This document shows, piece by piece, positions 35,704-45,844 of a stretch of 64,000 bases of DNA. Origin of the DNA: Polyangiaceae bacterium. Lineage in GTDB: Bacteria; Myxococcota_A; Polyangia; Polyangiales; Polyangiaceae. The stretch spans positions 372,001 to 436,000 of the forward strand of contig JABTUA010000002.1 in NCBI GenBank assembly GCA_015075635.1, read 5' to 3'. The position numbers were made by a program, and so were the translations under genes. Numbering within the stretch: position 1 is the stretch's first letter; each line of letters starts with the position of its first letter. The notes below the pieces were generated by a model. It did no database searches and was not told where the DNA came from. It saw only the letters and a list, made by a program, of their open reading frames with translations.

Positions 35704-36901
35704 CCTTGAACGTCTCCATCTCGGCGTCGGAAAAGCCGTACACAGCTTTGATCTTCGCGCTGACCTGGGCGAGCTTTCCAATTTCGATCGCCGTGTCGGT
35801 CGCGAACTTGTAGCTGGTCGCGTCTCCGGCCGCCGGCGCGCCGAGCAGGCCGAGCAGCTCGTCGAGCTCGGCGTCGGTGATCTTGCGCTGAGTCGCGCCC
35901 AGCTGGCGGAAGCCGTGGACGAAACCGGCCATTTCCCCCAGGCTATGCAGCCCCGCGCCAACGTCCGCGTCCGTAGGGGGGTCCACCGTGAGCTTCTTGG
36001 TGGCGTCGCTGGCGTAGAACACGACCGTTGCGAACAGCACGCGCTCCCAGTCGAGCTTGATCGCTGCCACCGCCGCGTCCCTGTCGGCGGCGCAGTCGGC
36101 TCCCGCCGCCGCGGTAGTGCGCGCGGCAATGAACGAGGCCTTCAGCTTGCGATAAAACCCCGGGTTCGTGTCCGTCTTGTCGTCGCGGCGCTTGGCGTAC
36201 TGGGCCGTGAACTGATCGGGGTGCGTCGGGTCCTTGTCGTCGTGCGGGAAGGACGGGTGCGCGCCGTAGATCGCGAGCACTCGATCGATGGCCTTCGCGT
36301 CCGGGCCTGACTCGGTGAGCGTGACCGCGTGCAGATAGTGGGTGGCGCCGAACATGCCCTTTTCAATGGCCTGGCGCAGATCCCTCCCGCGCGCGTCGAA
36401 GATCCACTTCGAGTAGATGCCGCCGGTCGCCGGTGGCGGCTCCGCCGGCTTCCAGGTGTTGCCCGCCGCCTTCTCGAACTCGCTGATCAGCCCGTCGATC
36501 TCGCCGGCGTAGTAGCTGGTGGTCAGGCTGCGCAGGCTGGGCGTGCCGGCGTCGAACAGCGCCGTGAGCTGCGCCGCGGTCGGCTTCGTGGTCGCGGCGA
36601 GCTCCGCGTCCTTCATCGGCTGGAGGAACGCCTTGAAGCGCGTGATGACGTCGGCCTCGACGGCGGTGTTGGTGTCGAAGTCCGTCGCGGGGTAGTTGTC
36701 CGGGATCTGGACGCCGCAGCTCGGAGAGCCGCCGCTGCCGGCCGCGCCCCCGCCCGCGGTGCCACCGGTGCTGCCGCCGCTACCCCCACCACCGAGGGCG
36801 CCCGAGCCGCCGCCCCCAGAGGTGCTCTGGGCCGGGTCGTCGCCGCCGCAAGCGACGGCCAAAGTCAGGATTGGGGCAAAAACGACAGTAGCGAGCCGCA
36901 T
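35693..36901 (-). CDS. Iron-operon lipoprotein of unknown family
   Basis: The ATG at 36901 starts a clear lipoprotein signal (LTLAVAC, Cys at 18) and a Gly/Ser spacer of about 45 residues. A mostly helical domain of about 330 residues follows, with EKGMFGATHYLHAV and KLDWERVLFATVVFYASD. Repeated helices resemble imelysin partners such as DUF4856 proteins, but I am not sure. It is the first gene of a four-gene iron operon; the Fur-like box ends only 14 nt before the ATG. There is no clear Shine-Dalgarno, so the mRNA may have a very short leader or none. Confidence 0.75.
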   Translation of the reverse strand: MRLATVVFAPILTLAVACGGDDPAQSTSGGGGSGALGGGGSGGSTGGTAGGGAAGSGGSPSCGVQIPDNYPATDFDTNTAVEADVITRFKAFLQPMKDAELAATTKPTAAQLTALFDAGTPSLRSLTTSYYAGEIDGLISEFEKAAGNTWKPAEPPPATGGIYSKWIFDARGRDLRQAIEKGMFGATHYLHAVTLTESGPDAKAIDRVLAIYGAHPSFPHDDKDPTHPDQFTAQYAKRRDDKTDTNPGFYRKLKASFIAARTTAAAGADCAADRDAAVAAIKLDWERVLFATVVFYASDATKKLTVDPPTDADVGAGLHSLGEMAGFVHGFRQLGATQRKITDAELDELLGLLGAPAAGDATSYKFATDTAIEIGKLAQVSAKIKAVYGFSDAEMETFKVAY

Positions 36902-36915
36902 GCCGGAGTGATAAC

Positions 36916-36934
36916 GGAAATGAAAATCATTTTC
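36916..36934. promoter_or_regulatory. Fur box before the iron-uptake operon
   Basis: These 19 bases match the Fur consensus GATAATGATAATCATTATC at 15 of 19 positions, including the whole ATGAnAATCAT core except one base. The box is an AT-rich island in very GC-rich DNA. It lies 14 nt upstream of the first ATG of the lipoprotein, imelysin-like, FecA-like and hydroxylase gene run. Iron-bound Fur would block polymerase here, so the operon should be on when iron is scarce. Confidence 0.85.
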
Positions 36935-36975
36935 AATAAGGAAGTGCTCGGGCGCTTCCTCCCCAAAGCCATGCC

Positions 36976-37578
36976 TCACCCCACCGCGAGAGCGGGGCTT
37001 CCGGGACAGCCCCAGTCCGAGCGCCGCCGGAGCGGAGCGAGCCGGGGCGTGCCGCGCACGATGAGCGGGCGGCCGTCGCACGCGATCGTGCTGTAGACGT
37101 AGCAGCAGGGACCCTCCGTGCTCGGATCCTGCGGCGCGAAGGGTCCAGGCGAAACGGTCGTGCCGCAACCGCAATACCCCGATCCGACTGGCCAGTCCCC
37201 GGGTCCCGGCACGGGGTAGGGCGGGCAGGAGCCGTCCGTCGTGCTCGTGCACGTCACCTTCTCGCAGCACTGCCCGTAGTAGCCGCCATCGTGGAAGGGG
37301 CCGAAGCAACCCGCCGGAGTCGGGTACGGCGTGGTCGGCAAGCTCCCATCGACTCCCCCGTCGTCCGCGTCGGAGCCCGAGTCCACCGGTGCACCGCCGG
37401 TGCCCGCGTCGATGACGCTTCCACCTGCGCCACCACTGCCGCCGCCACTGGTCGCGCCAGCGGAGCCGCCGGAAGTCGCAGCGCTTCCTCCCTCCGTTTG
37501 ACCACCGCAGCTCGAGCCCAGCGCGAGCACGGCGCCCCACTCCGCGGCACGCAGCAAGCGCGGCAGCAACCTCGACAT
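36976..37578 (-). CDS. Cysteine-containing exported lipoprotein
   Basis: The ATG at 37578 begins MSRLLPRLLRAAEWGAVLALGSSC, a signal with a lipobox-like GSSC (Cys at 24). A Gly/Ser/Asp spacer follows to about residue 80. The C-terminal 120 residues contain at least nine cysteines, including GQCCEKVTCTS, YCGCG and GPCCYVYSTIACDG, and many Pro. No family is recognised. It precedes the Fur-box operon on the same strand but ends 42 nt before the box, so it is likely a separate unit. Confidence 0.7.
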   Translation of the reverse strand: MSRLLPRLLRAAEWGAVLALGSSCGGQTEGGSAATSGGSAGATSGGGSGGAGGSVIDAGTGGAPVDSGSDADDGGVDGSLPTTPYPTPAGCFGPFHDGGYYGQCCEKVTCTSTTDGSCPPYPVPGPGDWPVGSGYCGCGTTVSPGPFAPQDPSTEGPCCYVYSTIACDGRPLIVRGTPRLAPLRRRSDWGCPGSPALAVG

Positions 37579-37648
37579 CGAGGCTCAGCCTAGCAGCATT
37601 GCTCGCGTCGGGTCCAAGCCGCGCGTAGACTGCCGGCGGAGGTCTCGG

Positions 37649-39617
37649 ATGGCGAAGGCGCAGCGGTTTTCGTGTGCGAGCGCGCTCGCGCTCCTGGCTC
37701 TGGTTTCGGCGCGCTCGACGTTCGCGCAGAACGCGACGACCGCGGGCAACGCCACGGCGCCCTACCCGACGCTGGAGAACGTCTCGCTCGAGTGGTTGGT
37801 GAGCGGAGATGCCAACGCCAACGGTGTCGCGAAGGTGCGCTATCGCAAGAGCGGCGACGCAACCTGGCTGGACGGCCTGCCGCTCTTCCGCGTGCCCGCC
37901 GGCTCGAACCAGGGCTTCTCGTGGCAGAACCGCCACGCCGGCAGCATCTTCGGCCTGTCACCGGGCACGAGCTACGAGGTCGAGCTCACGCTGACCGACC
38001 CCGATGGCGGCAATGCGACCAAGACCTTGAACGTCACGACACGCAAGCTGCCGGTGGCGGCGGCGAACGCCACCACCAAGAACGTGACGCCCTCGACCTT
38101 CGCGAGCCAGGCGAGCGGCGCCCAGCCCGGCGACATCCTGCTGCTCGCGGACGGCGACTACGCGACCTTCACCTTCCAGGCGGACGGCACCGAGGCTGCA
38201 CCCATCGTGATCCGCGCCGAGAACACCGGGAAGGCCGTGGTGAACGGCGACGTACGCCTGGACGGGCGCTCCTTCGTCTACGTCGAGGGCCTGACCGTCA
38301 ACGGCAAGATCAAGTTCAACGACGCTGAAGGAGTCGCCATCAAGGGCTGCACGGTGAACACGCCGGACGACGGGATCATCGCCTACGGGCCGGGCTCGGT
38401 GAACGGCTACTTCTGCGACAACGTGGTGACCGGCACGACCAGCTGGAACGATCCAGCTCTGGGCGCAAACGGCAACAACCTGGGCGAAGGCATCGCGATG
38501 ACGGGACCGGGAAACGTCATCTGCCACAACAAAGTGAAGGGCTTCCGTGACTGCATCAGCACGCTGGAAGACAGCGGCGCCATCAACCAGATCTCCTGGG
38601 ACATCTACGGCAACGACCTGGACGTGTGCGCCGACGACGCCATCGAAGCCGACTTCACCATGGGCAACACGCGGGTGTACGGAAACCGCGTCGTGAACAG
38701 CTTCGTCGGCATGAGCTCCCAGCCCAGCCTGGGTGGCCCGGCGTATTTCATCCGCAACGTGATGTTCAACGTCGTCTACTCGCCGTTCAAGCTGCACCGC
38801 GGCAGCATCGGCGACGTCGCCTTCCACAACACGGTGGTCAAATGTGGCGACGCCTTCGCCGTGTACGCCAGCGACGCCTGGGCGCGGGCCTGGTTCCGCA
38901 ACAACCTGTTCATCGGCGGCACCGGCGGCGGAACCTACGGCGGTTACGGCAACGGCGACGGCGACGTGCTGAGCCTGTCGGCGGCGGCGGCGAGCTGCAG
39001 CTTCGACTACGACGGCCTCGGGTCCATCGGCACGAGCAAGTTCACCGGCACGGTGAGTGGGCAGAACTTCGCCAGCCTGGCCGAGCTCAAGAGCAAGACC
39101 ACGGAGAAGAACGCGGTGCAGGTCGACCTCTCGACGTTCGCGGCCAGCGTCACCTTCCCGGGCAATCCGTTCCCGGCCGTGACCTCCCCGGATCTCTCGC
39201 TCAAGAGCGGTGGCGCCGCGGTGGACAAGGGCGAGAAGCTCGCGAACGTGAACGACGGCTTCGCGGGAACGGCGCCCGATCTCGGCGCCTACGAGCTCGG
39301 CACCGCGCCGCCGGGCTACGGACCACGCACGGGTGGCAGCGGCGGCACGGCGGGCAGCGGTGGCGGCGGCGGCAGCGCGGCGGCTCGAGCGGCGCCGGCG
39401 GCAGCGCAGCCAGCGCGGGCAGCGCGGGCGCGGCGGGCGGCGGCGCGACGGCGGGCGGCGGGGCAGCGGCACCGGCGGCTCGGCGAGCGGCGGCAAGAAG
39501 AGCGCTGACTCGTCCGACGACGGCGGCTGCGGCTGCCGTGCTGCGCCCGCGCCGCCGACGAGCGCGTGGCTCGCGCTCGCAGCGCTCGGGCTGCTCGGGC
39601 GGAGGCGGCGGCGCTAG
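37649..39617 (+). CDS. MYXO-CTERM right-handed beta-helix surface protein, two frameshifts in linker
   Basis: A signal peptide (SARSTFA-Q) is followed by a fibronectin-like segment (about 30-130), then a parallel beta-helix (about 150-500) with repeated short strands and Asn/Gly turns (DGRSFVYVEGLTVNGKIKFND), as in polysaccharide lyases. The Gly/Ser linker then changes frame twice: near 39378 and again near 39465. Each change is explained by one missing base. Read across both, the protein ends in the sorting tail DGGCGCRAAPAP, a hydrophobic helix and five Arg, with a stop at 39615. As printed, the first frame stops at 39508 and loses the anchor. Real mutation or sequencing error in a GC-rich linker cannot be told apart here. 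Confidence 0.75.
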
Positions 39618-39695
39618 TGTCGTGAGTCCGCAATTGCAACCGAATTGCGGACCGCGCTCCGCGCGGCGCTGCTATCGCAGCGCCGACACTATTTT
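39615..39695 (+). terminator. Nested hairpins and T-run after the beta-helix gene
   Basis: An outer stem (TAGTGTCG at 39615-39622 with 39684-39691) encloses two perfect hairpins: a 10-bp stem 39626-39635/39643-39652 and a 9-bp stem 39664-39672/39677-39685 with a 4-nt loop. TTTT follows at 39692-39695. This fits an intrinsic terminator, although the nested design is unusual. Confidence 0.6.
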
Positions 39696-39700
39696 CCTCG

Positions 39701-39817
39701 GAGGGGCGCCGCGCGCCCCTCTCGCGCTTCGCGCGATTCACCCCGCGGAATTCGCTCCGCGAATTCGCTAGTGTGCCGAGGTCACATTGGGCCCGATTTG
39801 CGGACTCGGCACACTAG
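39701..39817. repeat. Run of inverted repeats between convergent genes
   Basis: A 9-bp stem (39701-39709/39713-39721) and several GAATTCGC-type palindromes (39748-39768) are followed by a perfect 13-bp inverted repeat (39768-39780/39805-39817) that overlaps the stop codon of the minus-strand GGDEF gene. It may act as a two-way terminator or be an extragenic palindromic element. Confidence 0.6.
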
Positions 39818-40791
39818 CCGAGCTCCGCGCACTCCGCTCGGTACTCGGGCGGCTCGGCGATCACGATGCTGCCTTTCCTCTCGGCCTTGGCCCGGGCCTT
39901 GGCCGCGTTCGCGCGCCCCAGGACCTCGCGGTCGGTGAGCGGGCAGTCGGGGTCCACCAGGCAGGCGCCCATGCTCACCGAGAGCCGCACGTCGGTCCCC
40001 GAGAACACGGCGGCGCCGATGCGCTCGCGCAGCTCGCCGAGCAGGGTTGCCGCGAGCGAGCGGCCTGCGTTCGGAACGAGCAGCACGTATTCGTCACCAC
40101 CGAAGCGATAGGCGTGCGCCCGCGCGAAGGCCCAGGCCTCGATGATCTCGAGGAAGGGCGTCAGCACCTTCAGATCGACGACGGTCTCGGTCAGCTTGGC
40201 GTTCACCGCCTTGAAGTCGTCGATGTCCACGTAGGCCACGACCAGCTCCGCGCTCCGGAGCTCGCACTCGTGGCGGAAGTGGGCCAGATCCGGGAAAAAC
40301 AGCCGGGGCGCCTCCAGGATGTGGAACTTCTCGTCGTAGGCCCGCGGGGCGAGCGCCGGAGCGTCCGGCATGGCCTCGGCGGCGAAGCGGATGGACAGGA
40401 AGTCGGTCAGGCGCGGGATGCGCTGCGCCCTGGCAGCCACGCACCAGGGCGCAGCGAGCAGGTCCTCGTAGCGGCGCACCTCGCGGTGCAGCGCGCCGAC
40501 CACGTGGGGATCCACGGCCTTCGCCAGCGGCACCTCCAGCGACTCCGCCACGCGCCGCCGCTCGCTGAGCAGCACCCGCTTGAGCAGACCCTCCATCGCC
40601 TCGTGGACCGCCCGAGACTCGAGCTGGCGCATCAGGAGCTGGATCTGCTCGCGAAGCTCCTGCACGTTGGCGGGCTGAATGCCGCGGAGCTCCCGCGACA
40701 GCACCTCCACCACGCTGTTCTCGAAGTGCTCCGAGAAGGACCCGAGACAGTTACGCAGGAACGTGGCCTCGCCGCGGTGGAACTCCGGCAT
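39814..40791 (-). CDS. GGDEF-domain protein (probable diguanylate cyclase)
   Basis: The C-terminal GGDEF domain (about residues 180-325) has VVAYVDIDDFKAVNAKL with the metal/substrate Asp and Asn, the active-site RFGGDEYVLLVP (231-235) and LSVSMGACLV. The GGDEY site is intact, so synthesis of cyclic-di-GMP from GTP is likely. No RxxD inhibitory site lies just before GGDEY. The N-terminal 170 residues are helical with no recognised sensor domain and no membrane helix. Its start is 2 nt after the manA stop, so the two are co-transcribed. Confidence 0.88.
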   Translation of the reverse strand: MPEFHRGEATFLRNCLGSFSEHFENSVVEVLSRELRGIQPANVQELREQIQLLMRQLESRAVHEAMEGLLKRVLLSERRRVAESLEVPLAKAVDPHVVGALHREVRRYEDLLAAPWCVAARAQRIPRLTDFLSIRFAAEAMPDAPALAPRAYDEKFHILEAPRLFFPDLAHFRHECELRSAELVVAYVDIDDFKAVNAKLTETVVDLKVLTPFLEIIEAWAFARAHAYRFGGDEYVLLVPNAGRSLAATLLGELRERIGAAVFSGTDVRLSVSMGACLVDPDCPLTDREVLGRANAAKARAKAERKGSIVIAEPPEYRAECAELG

Positions 40792-40793
40792 GC

Positions 40794-41945
40794 TCAGCCC
40801 CCGAGCGTAGCGCGAAACAGGCTGCCCGTGCCGGACAGCGCGTAGGTCCCGTCCGCGGCGCTCACGAACGCCGACTGCCCGCGAGCGAGTGCGAGACGCG
40901 AGGCCCCGCGCTCGAGCGCCACCTCACCTTCGACGCAGAGCACGATCTCCGGACCAGTCACGCCGAGCTGTGCCGGAGCCGCCACCTTCGACAGCTCGAA
41001 CTCCCTGGCCGGCGTCGGGTAGCGACCGTCCACGGGGCGCCGCACCTCGACGTCGCCGCTCTCGAAGACGAGCACGCTGCACAGCTCCGCCACGTCCACG
41101 TGTTTGGGCGTGAGCCCGCCCCGGAGCACGTTGTCCGAGCTGGCCATGATCTCGACGCCGACGCCTTCGAGATAGGCATGCAGGTTGCCGGCCGGCAGGT
41201 AGAGGGCCTCACCCGGCTCGAGCACGACCAGGTTCAGGAGCAGCGAGCTGACTACGCCCGCATCCCCCGGGTAGAGCTCCCCGAAGCGAAGCGCCCACCG
41301 GCACTCCGCCGCGAAGTCGCCGCTCACGTCGCGACAGGCCGCCAGGGTCGCGCTCACCACGCGCTCTCGGTGCCCCGGCCCGAGCGTCATGATCTGCCGG
41401 AACGCGCGCTCCAGGTCCCCGCCGTTCAGCGCTTCTCGCACGAGCTCGAGCTCGGGCGTCGCGAGCCGTGCGAACAGCTCCCGGCTGCGTTCGACCCGAC
41501 GAAACCCGCACAGCGCGTGGAAGCGGCTGAGCGCGCAGATCAGCTCTGGCTTGTGGCTGCGATCGCGGTAGCAGCGATTCGGCGCGTCCCGCGGGATGCC
41601 GCGGGCTTCTTCCCGGGCGAAGCCTGCCTCCGCCTGAGCCAGGCTCGGGTGCGCCTGGAGCGAGAGCGGCTCCGCCGCCGCCAGCACCTTGAGCAGGAAC
41701 GGCAGCCTCGGGCCGAAGCTCGCGAGGGCGCGCGCGCCCAGCTCGCGCTCGGGCTCCGCGTCGATGACCTGGTCGAGACGGCGCCAAGCGCCGTCGCGCA
41801 GGATCTCCGACGGCGCCTGCGGGTGCGCGCCCATCCACAGCTCCGCCTCCGGCTCCGGCGTGGGGCTCGGCCGACCCGCCAGCTCGGCGATCGCCGAACG
41901 CGAGCCCCAGGCGTAGTGCTGGATACGGTTTCGGAGCAGGTCCAC
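40794..41945 (-). CDS. manA: Mannose-6-phosphate isomerase, class I
   Basis: This zinc enzyme interconverts mannose-6-phosphate and fructose-6-phosphate, supplying mannose for polysaccharides. Diagnostic blocks are [15 protein letters not shown] at the N-terminus, [33 protein letters not shown] (zinc ligands), a HKPELI segment, [13 protein letters not shown] and the active-site block [17 protein letters not shown]. The length of 383 residues is normal. The start lies only 17 nt from the start of the divergent helicase gene, so promoters must overlap the coding regions or one start is later. The GGDEF gene follows directly. Confidence 0.95.
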   Translation of the reverse strand: MDLLRNRIQHYAWGSRSAIAELAGRPSPTPEPEAELWMGAHPQAPSEILRDGAWRRLDQVIDAEPERELGARALASFGPRLPFLLKVLAAAEPLSLQAHPSLAQAEAGFAREEARGIPRDAPNRCYRDRSHKPELICALSRFHALCGFRRVERSRELFARLATPELELVREALNGGDLERAFRQIMTLGPGHRERVVSATLAACRDVSGDFAAECRWALRFGELYPGDAGVVSSLLLNLVVLEPGEALYLPAGNLHAYLEGVGVEIMASSDNVLRGGLTPKHVDVAELCSVLVFESGDVEVRRPVDGRYPTPAREFELSKVAAPAQLGVTGPEIVLCVEGEVALERGASRLALARGQSAFVSAADGTYALSGTGSLFRATLGG

Positions 41946-41962
41946 CGAGCGGTGAGCCTATC

Positions 41963-44476
41963 ATGCCAACCCCAATGCCTGTCCGCCCCCGACTCGGCGA
42001 CGTCGTCCCGCGTGACGCCGACCCCGACGCCATCCTCTCGGCGTTCCTGGACTGGGTGAGCGCGAGCGGGCTCGAGCTGTACCCGGCGCAGGAGCAGGCG
42101 CTGCTCGAGATCGCCGCGGGCAAGAACGTCATCCTCAACACGCCCACCGGCTCCGGCAAGTCGCTGATCGCCTACGCCGTGTGCTTCTTCGCGGTCGCCC
42201 AGGGACGCCGCTGCTTCTACACGAGCCCGATCAAGGCCCTGGCCAGCGAGAAGTTCTTCACGCTGGTGGAAGAGTTCGGCGCCGAGGACGTCGGCATGAT
42301 GACGGGAGATGCCGCGGTGAATCGCGACGCGCCCATCGTGTGCTGCACCGCCGAGATCCTCTCCAACATGGCGCTCCGCGAAGGCTCCGCCGCCGACGTG
42401 GACGACGTGGTGATGGACGAGTTCCACTACTACGCCGACGCCGAGCGCGGGGTGGCCTGGCAGATCCCGCTGCTCACGCTGCGAAACAGCCGCTTTCTCC
42501 TGATGAGCGCCACCCTGGGCGACACCAGCTTCTTCGAGCAGTGCCTCACCGACCTGACGGGGCTGCCCACGGCGCTGGTGCGCTCGACGGACCGGCCGGT
42601 GCCCCTGGACTTCGCCTACAGCGAGAAGCCGCTGCACGAGGCCGTCGCCGAGCTGATCAAGAGCGGGCGCGCGCCCATCTACATCGTCAACTTCACGCAG
42701 CGCGGCGCGGCGGAAGAGGCCCAGAACCTGATGAGCGTAGACTTCTGCAGCAAGGACGAGAAGCGCGCCATCGCCGAGGCGCTGCGCGGCGCCCGCTTCG
42801 ACAGCCCTTACGGCAAGGAGATCTCGCGCTTTTTGCGCCACGGCGTCGGCGTGCACCACGCCGGCCTCTTGCCCAAGTACCGGCTCGCCGTGGAGAAGCT
42901 CGCGCAGGCGGGCCAGCTCAAGGTCATCTCCGGCACCGACACGCTCGGCGTCGGCGTGAACATCCCGATCCGCAGCGTGCTCTTCACCAAGCTCTGCAAG
43001 TTCGACGGCAAGGGCACCACCATCCTGAGCGTGCGCGATTTCCAGCAGATCAGCGGGCGCGCCGGGCGCAAGGGCTTCGACGACCGCGGCAGCGTGGTGG
43101 TGCAAGCGCCGGAGCACGTGATCGAGAACCTGAAGCTCGACGCCAAGGCCGGCGCGGATCCCTCCAAGAAGAGGAAGATCGTGCGGAGGAAGCCCCCCGA
43201 GCGCGGCTACGCCCACTGGGACCGGGCGACCTTCGAGCGGCTGATGACCTCGCCGCCGGAGCCGCTGGCGTCACGCTTCCGGGTCAGCCACGGCATGATC
43301 GTCAACGTGCTCGGGCGCCCCGACGGCGGTTGCATGCCGCTCGCCCGCCTGATCGCGAGCTGCCACGACCGCCCCCACGACAAACGCGTCCACGGCCGCA
43401 CCGCCCTGGCGATGTTCCGCTCGCTCGTGGACGCCGGCATCGTCGAGCGGCACGACGGACGCGCCACGGTGAACGCCGATCTGCAGCAGGACTTCTCGCT
43501 CAATCAGACGCTCTCGCTCTACCTGCTCGACACCCTGCCCCTGCTCGACCCGGAGACCGAGACCCACGCGCTGGATCTGCTCACCCTGGTCGAGTCCATC
43601 CTGGAGAACCCGGAGGTGGTGCTCCAGCGCCAGCTCGACCACATCAAGGGCAAGGCCGTGGCCGAGATGAAGGCTCAGGGCGTCGAGTACGACGAGCGCA
43701 TGGCTCGGCTCGACGAGATGGACTACCCGAAGCCGAACCGGGACTTCATCTACGACACATTCAACGCCTTCGCGAAGCAGCACCCCTGGGTCGGCGCCGA
43801 GAACATCCGGCCGAAGTCCATCGCCCGGGACATGGTCGAGCAGTTCATGTCCTTCTCGGAGTATGTGAAGGAGTACGGCCTGGAGCGCGTGGAGGGCCTG
43901 CTGCTTCGCTACCTGTCCGACGTGTACAAGGTGCTGGTCCAGACCGTGCCGCTCTCCGAGCGCAGTGAAGAGGTCGAGGAGCTCATCACCTTCTTCGGCG
44001 CCATGGTGCGGCAGGTGGACAGCAGCCTGCTCGACGAGTGGGAGCGTATGCGCGAGGGCGAGGGCGCGCTGCCGCTGCCGAAGGCCCGAGAGGAGCTCGA
44101 GCCCGAGGGCTCGAAGGACGTCACCCGCGACGCCAGGAGCTTCACGGTGCTCCTGCGTAACGAGCTGTTCCAGCTGATCCGCGCGCTCTCCCGCCGGGAC
44201 TGGAAGGAAGCCGCCGAGCTCTCGGCGCTGGAACCGGGCGCCGTCGAGCGCGCGATGACGCCGTTCTTCGAGAGCCACGCCGCGCTGCGCACCGATCCGG
44301 AGGCGCGCGGGCCTGCGCTCCTGACCCTGGAGACCGGCGAGGTGCGCTGGGACTTTGCGCAAGTCCTGCTCGACCCCGAGGACGAGAACGACTGGGTGAT
44401 CGTCGGCCACGTGGACATTCCGGCGTCGCGGGACGCGGGCCGCCCGGTGCTGAAGGTCGAGCGCATCGGCGCGTGA
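41963..44476 (+). CDS. Ski2-like DEAD/DEAH-box RNA helicase with DUF3516-type C-terminal region
   Basis: The 837-residue protein is a superfamily 2 helicase: Walker A TPTGSGKS (about 60-67), [12 protein letters not shown] (motif Ia), DEFH at 152-155, SAT at 182-184, [14 protein letters not shown] (motif IV/V region) and [10 protein letters not shown] (motif VI). The order and the HHAGLLP block place it in the Ski2/Mtr4-like group, which unwinds RNA. The C-terminal 400 residues ([34 protein letters not shown]) match bacterial members with a long helical region. ATG 41963 is the first start; ATG 41975 is an alternative that eases the very short gap to manA. Confidence 0.9.
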   Translation: MPTPMPVRPRLGDVVPRDADPDAILSAFLDWVSASGLELYPAQEQALLEIAAGKNVILNTPTGSGKSLIAYAVCFFAVAQGRRCFYTSPIKALASEKFFTLVEEFGAEDVGMMTGDAAVNRDAPIVCCTAEILSNMALREGSAADVDDVVMDEFHYYADAERGVAWQIPLLTLRNSRFLLMSATLGDTSFFEQCLTDLTGLPTALVRSTDRPVPLDFAYSEKPLHEAVAELIKSGRAPIYIVNFTQRGAAEEAQNLMSVDFCSKDEKRAIAEALRGARFDSPYGKEISRFLRHGVGVHHAGLLPKYRLAVEKLAQAGQLKVISGTDTLGVGVNIPIRSVLFTKLCKFDGKGTTILSVRDFQQISGRAGRKGFDDRGSVVVQAPEHVIENLKLDAKAGADPSKKRKIVRRKPPERGYAHWDRATFERLMTSPPEPLASRFRVSHGMIVNVLGRPDGGCMPLARLIASCHDRPHDKRVHGRTALAMFRSLVDAGIVERHDGRATVNADLQQDFSLNQTLSLYLLDTLPLLDPETETHALDLLTLVESILENPEVVLQRQLDHIKGKAVAEMKAQGVEYDERMARLDEMDYPKPNRDFIYDTFNAFAKQHPWVGAENIRPKSIARDMVEQFMSFSEYVKEYGLERVEGLLLRYLSDVYKVLVQTVPLSERSEEVEELITFFGAMVRQVDSSLLDEWERMREGEGALPLPKAREELEPEGSKDVTRDARSFTVLLRNELFQLIRALSRRDWKEAAELSALEPGAVERAMTPFFESHAALRTDPEARGPALLTLETGEVRWDFAQVLLDPEDENDWVIVGHVDIPASRDAGRPVLKVERIGA

Positions 44477-44581
44477 GTGCTTGCGCGGGGTTTCGCGGAC
44501 CTGCCGAGGTCGTGACGAACCTGCGGGATCTCGGCGCGCCTTGCACCCGCCGAAGAGCGGCGTACGCTCAGCTCGAGCACG

Positions 44582-45820
44582 ATGCGTCGGGTTGCCCTCA
44601 CGCTCACGCTGGGCTCCTGGCTGATCTCGGCAGCCTGCGGGCAGACTCAGCAGGACCCTCCGAAAGAGGACGCCGCTGCGGGCGGGAGCGGCGGGAGCAG
44701 CGGGACCGCTCCCACGGGTGGGTCGGCCGGCGACGCGGCGACCGGTGGCGCGAGCGGCGGCACGGGGCCGACCCCGGTCGAGGCGTGCGCCAACGGCGTC
44801 GACGACGACAAGAACGGCAAGACCGACTGCCAGGACCCGGACTGCTTCGCCGGCTGCGGCTGCGCGCTGAACGAGGACTGCACGAACGGCAAGGACGACG
44901 ACTGCGATGGGCTCGCCGACTGCAAGGACCTCGGCTGCGGCGCGGACCCATGCTGCTCCGGCGCCGTGCCCAAGGCCGAGAGCTGCGCCGGAGGCAAAGA
45001 CGACGACTGCGACGGCAAGATCGACTGCGCGGATCCGGACTGCGCAGCCGACGCCTGCTGCGGGGACGCGAGCACTGCGCCGGAGGCTTGCGCCAACGGC
45101 AAGGACGACGACTGCGACGGCAAAACGGATTGCGCCGACCCGGACTGCGCCTCGAGCGCCTGCGGCTGCATCCAGCCGGCGGACTGCGCGATCCCGACGA
45201 ACGTCTGCCTGGAGCGGACCTGTCAGGGCGGGGTGTGCGGGACCAAGCCGGCGCTGGGCACGCCGCTCTTCCTCGCCGATCCGACTCCCGGCGACTGTCG
45301 TACTCCTGTCTGCGGACCCGACGGGGCACTGTACGAGTCGCTCAACGACGGCGACGCTCCGTTCAAGATCGGGCCCTGCTACGAGCCACACTGTTTCGAC
45401 GGCTCCATTCAGGGCTGGGCGAAGGAAGATGGAACGCCGTGCGGCAGCGGGCTCAGCTGCAAGAGGGACTCTCCGTCCTCTTGGAGCACGAGCCAGTGCG
45501 TCGGCTGCCAGGACGCCTCGACCTGTCCCCTCGGTGATGACTGCAAGGCCGCCAAGTGCTCGAGCGGGAAGTGCGGCTACGCCTTCGTGCCTGCCGGGAA
45601 CCTGACGTCCGCGAACGTGGCTCACGACTGCCGGGTCCACGTCTGCAACGGTAAGGGCAGCGCAATCTGGCAAGCCGACGACTCCGATTCGCCCGACGAC
45701 GGCAACCCCTGCACCTTCGACTCGTGCACCAACGGCAACGCCAGCTTCGAGAACGCGCCGGCGGGCACGGCGTGCGGCGCCGGGAAAGTGTGCGACGGCG
45801 GCGGCAACTGCGGGCCGTGA
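44582..45820 (+). CDS. MopE-like metal-binding cysteine-rich lipoprotein
   Basis: A lipobox (LISAAC, Cys at about 19) is followed by a Gly/Ser/Thr spacer. From about residue 60 to 190 there are four acidic repeats of the form CANGKDDDCDGKTDCADPDC. This matches the putative metal-binding motif first described from the copper protein MopE and common in myxobacterial exported proteins. Asp-rich loops of this kind often bind calcium. The C-terminal half holds further cysteine pairs (CLERTCQGGVCG, CKAAKCSSGKCGYA). The mature protein probably sits on the outer membrane. Function unknown. Confidence 0.8.
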   Translation: MRRVALTLTLGSWLISAACGQTQQDPPKEDAAAGGSGGSSGTAPTGGSAGDAATGGASGGTGPTPVEACANGVDDDKNGKTDCQDPDCFAGCGCALNEDCTNGKDDDCDGLADCKDLGCGADPCCSGAVPKAESCAGGKDDDCDGKIDCADPDCAADACCGDASTAPEACANGKDDDCDGKTDCADPDCASSACGCIQPADCAIPTNVCLERTCQGGVCGTKPALGTPLFLADPTPGDCRTPVCGPDGALYESLNDGDAPFKIGPCYEPHCFDGSIQGWAKEDGTPCGSGLSCKRDSPSSWSTSQCVGCQDASTCPLGDDCKAAKCSSGKCGYAFVPAGNLTSANVAHDCRVHVCNGKGSAIWQADDSDSPDDGNPCTFDSCTNGNASFENAPAGTACGAGKVCDGGGNCGP

Positions 45821-45844
45821 GCTCGGCCGAGCCAGCTCTCGTAG

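Noticed and set aside
37590..39496. Long minus-strand frame opposite the beta-helix gene
   Set aside because: It is Val/Ala/His/Arg-rich antisense; the plus strand has a signal peptide, beta-helix repeats and a sorting tail.
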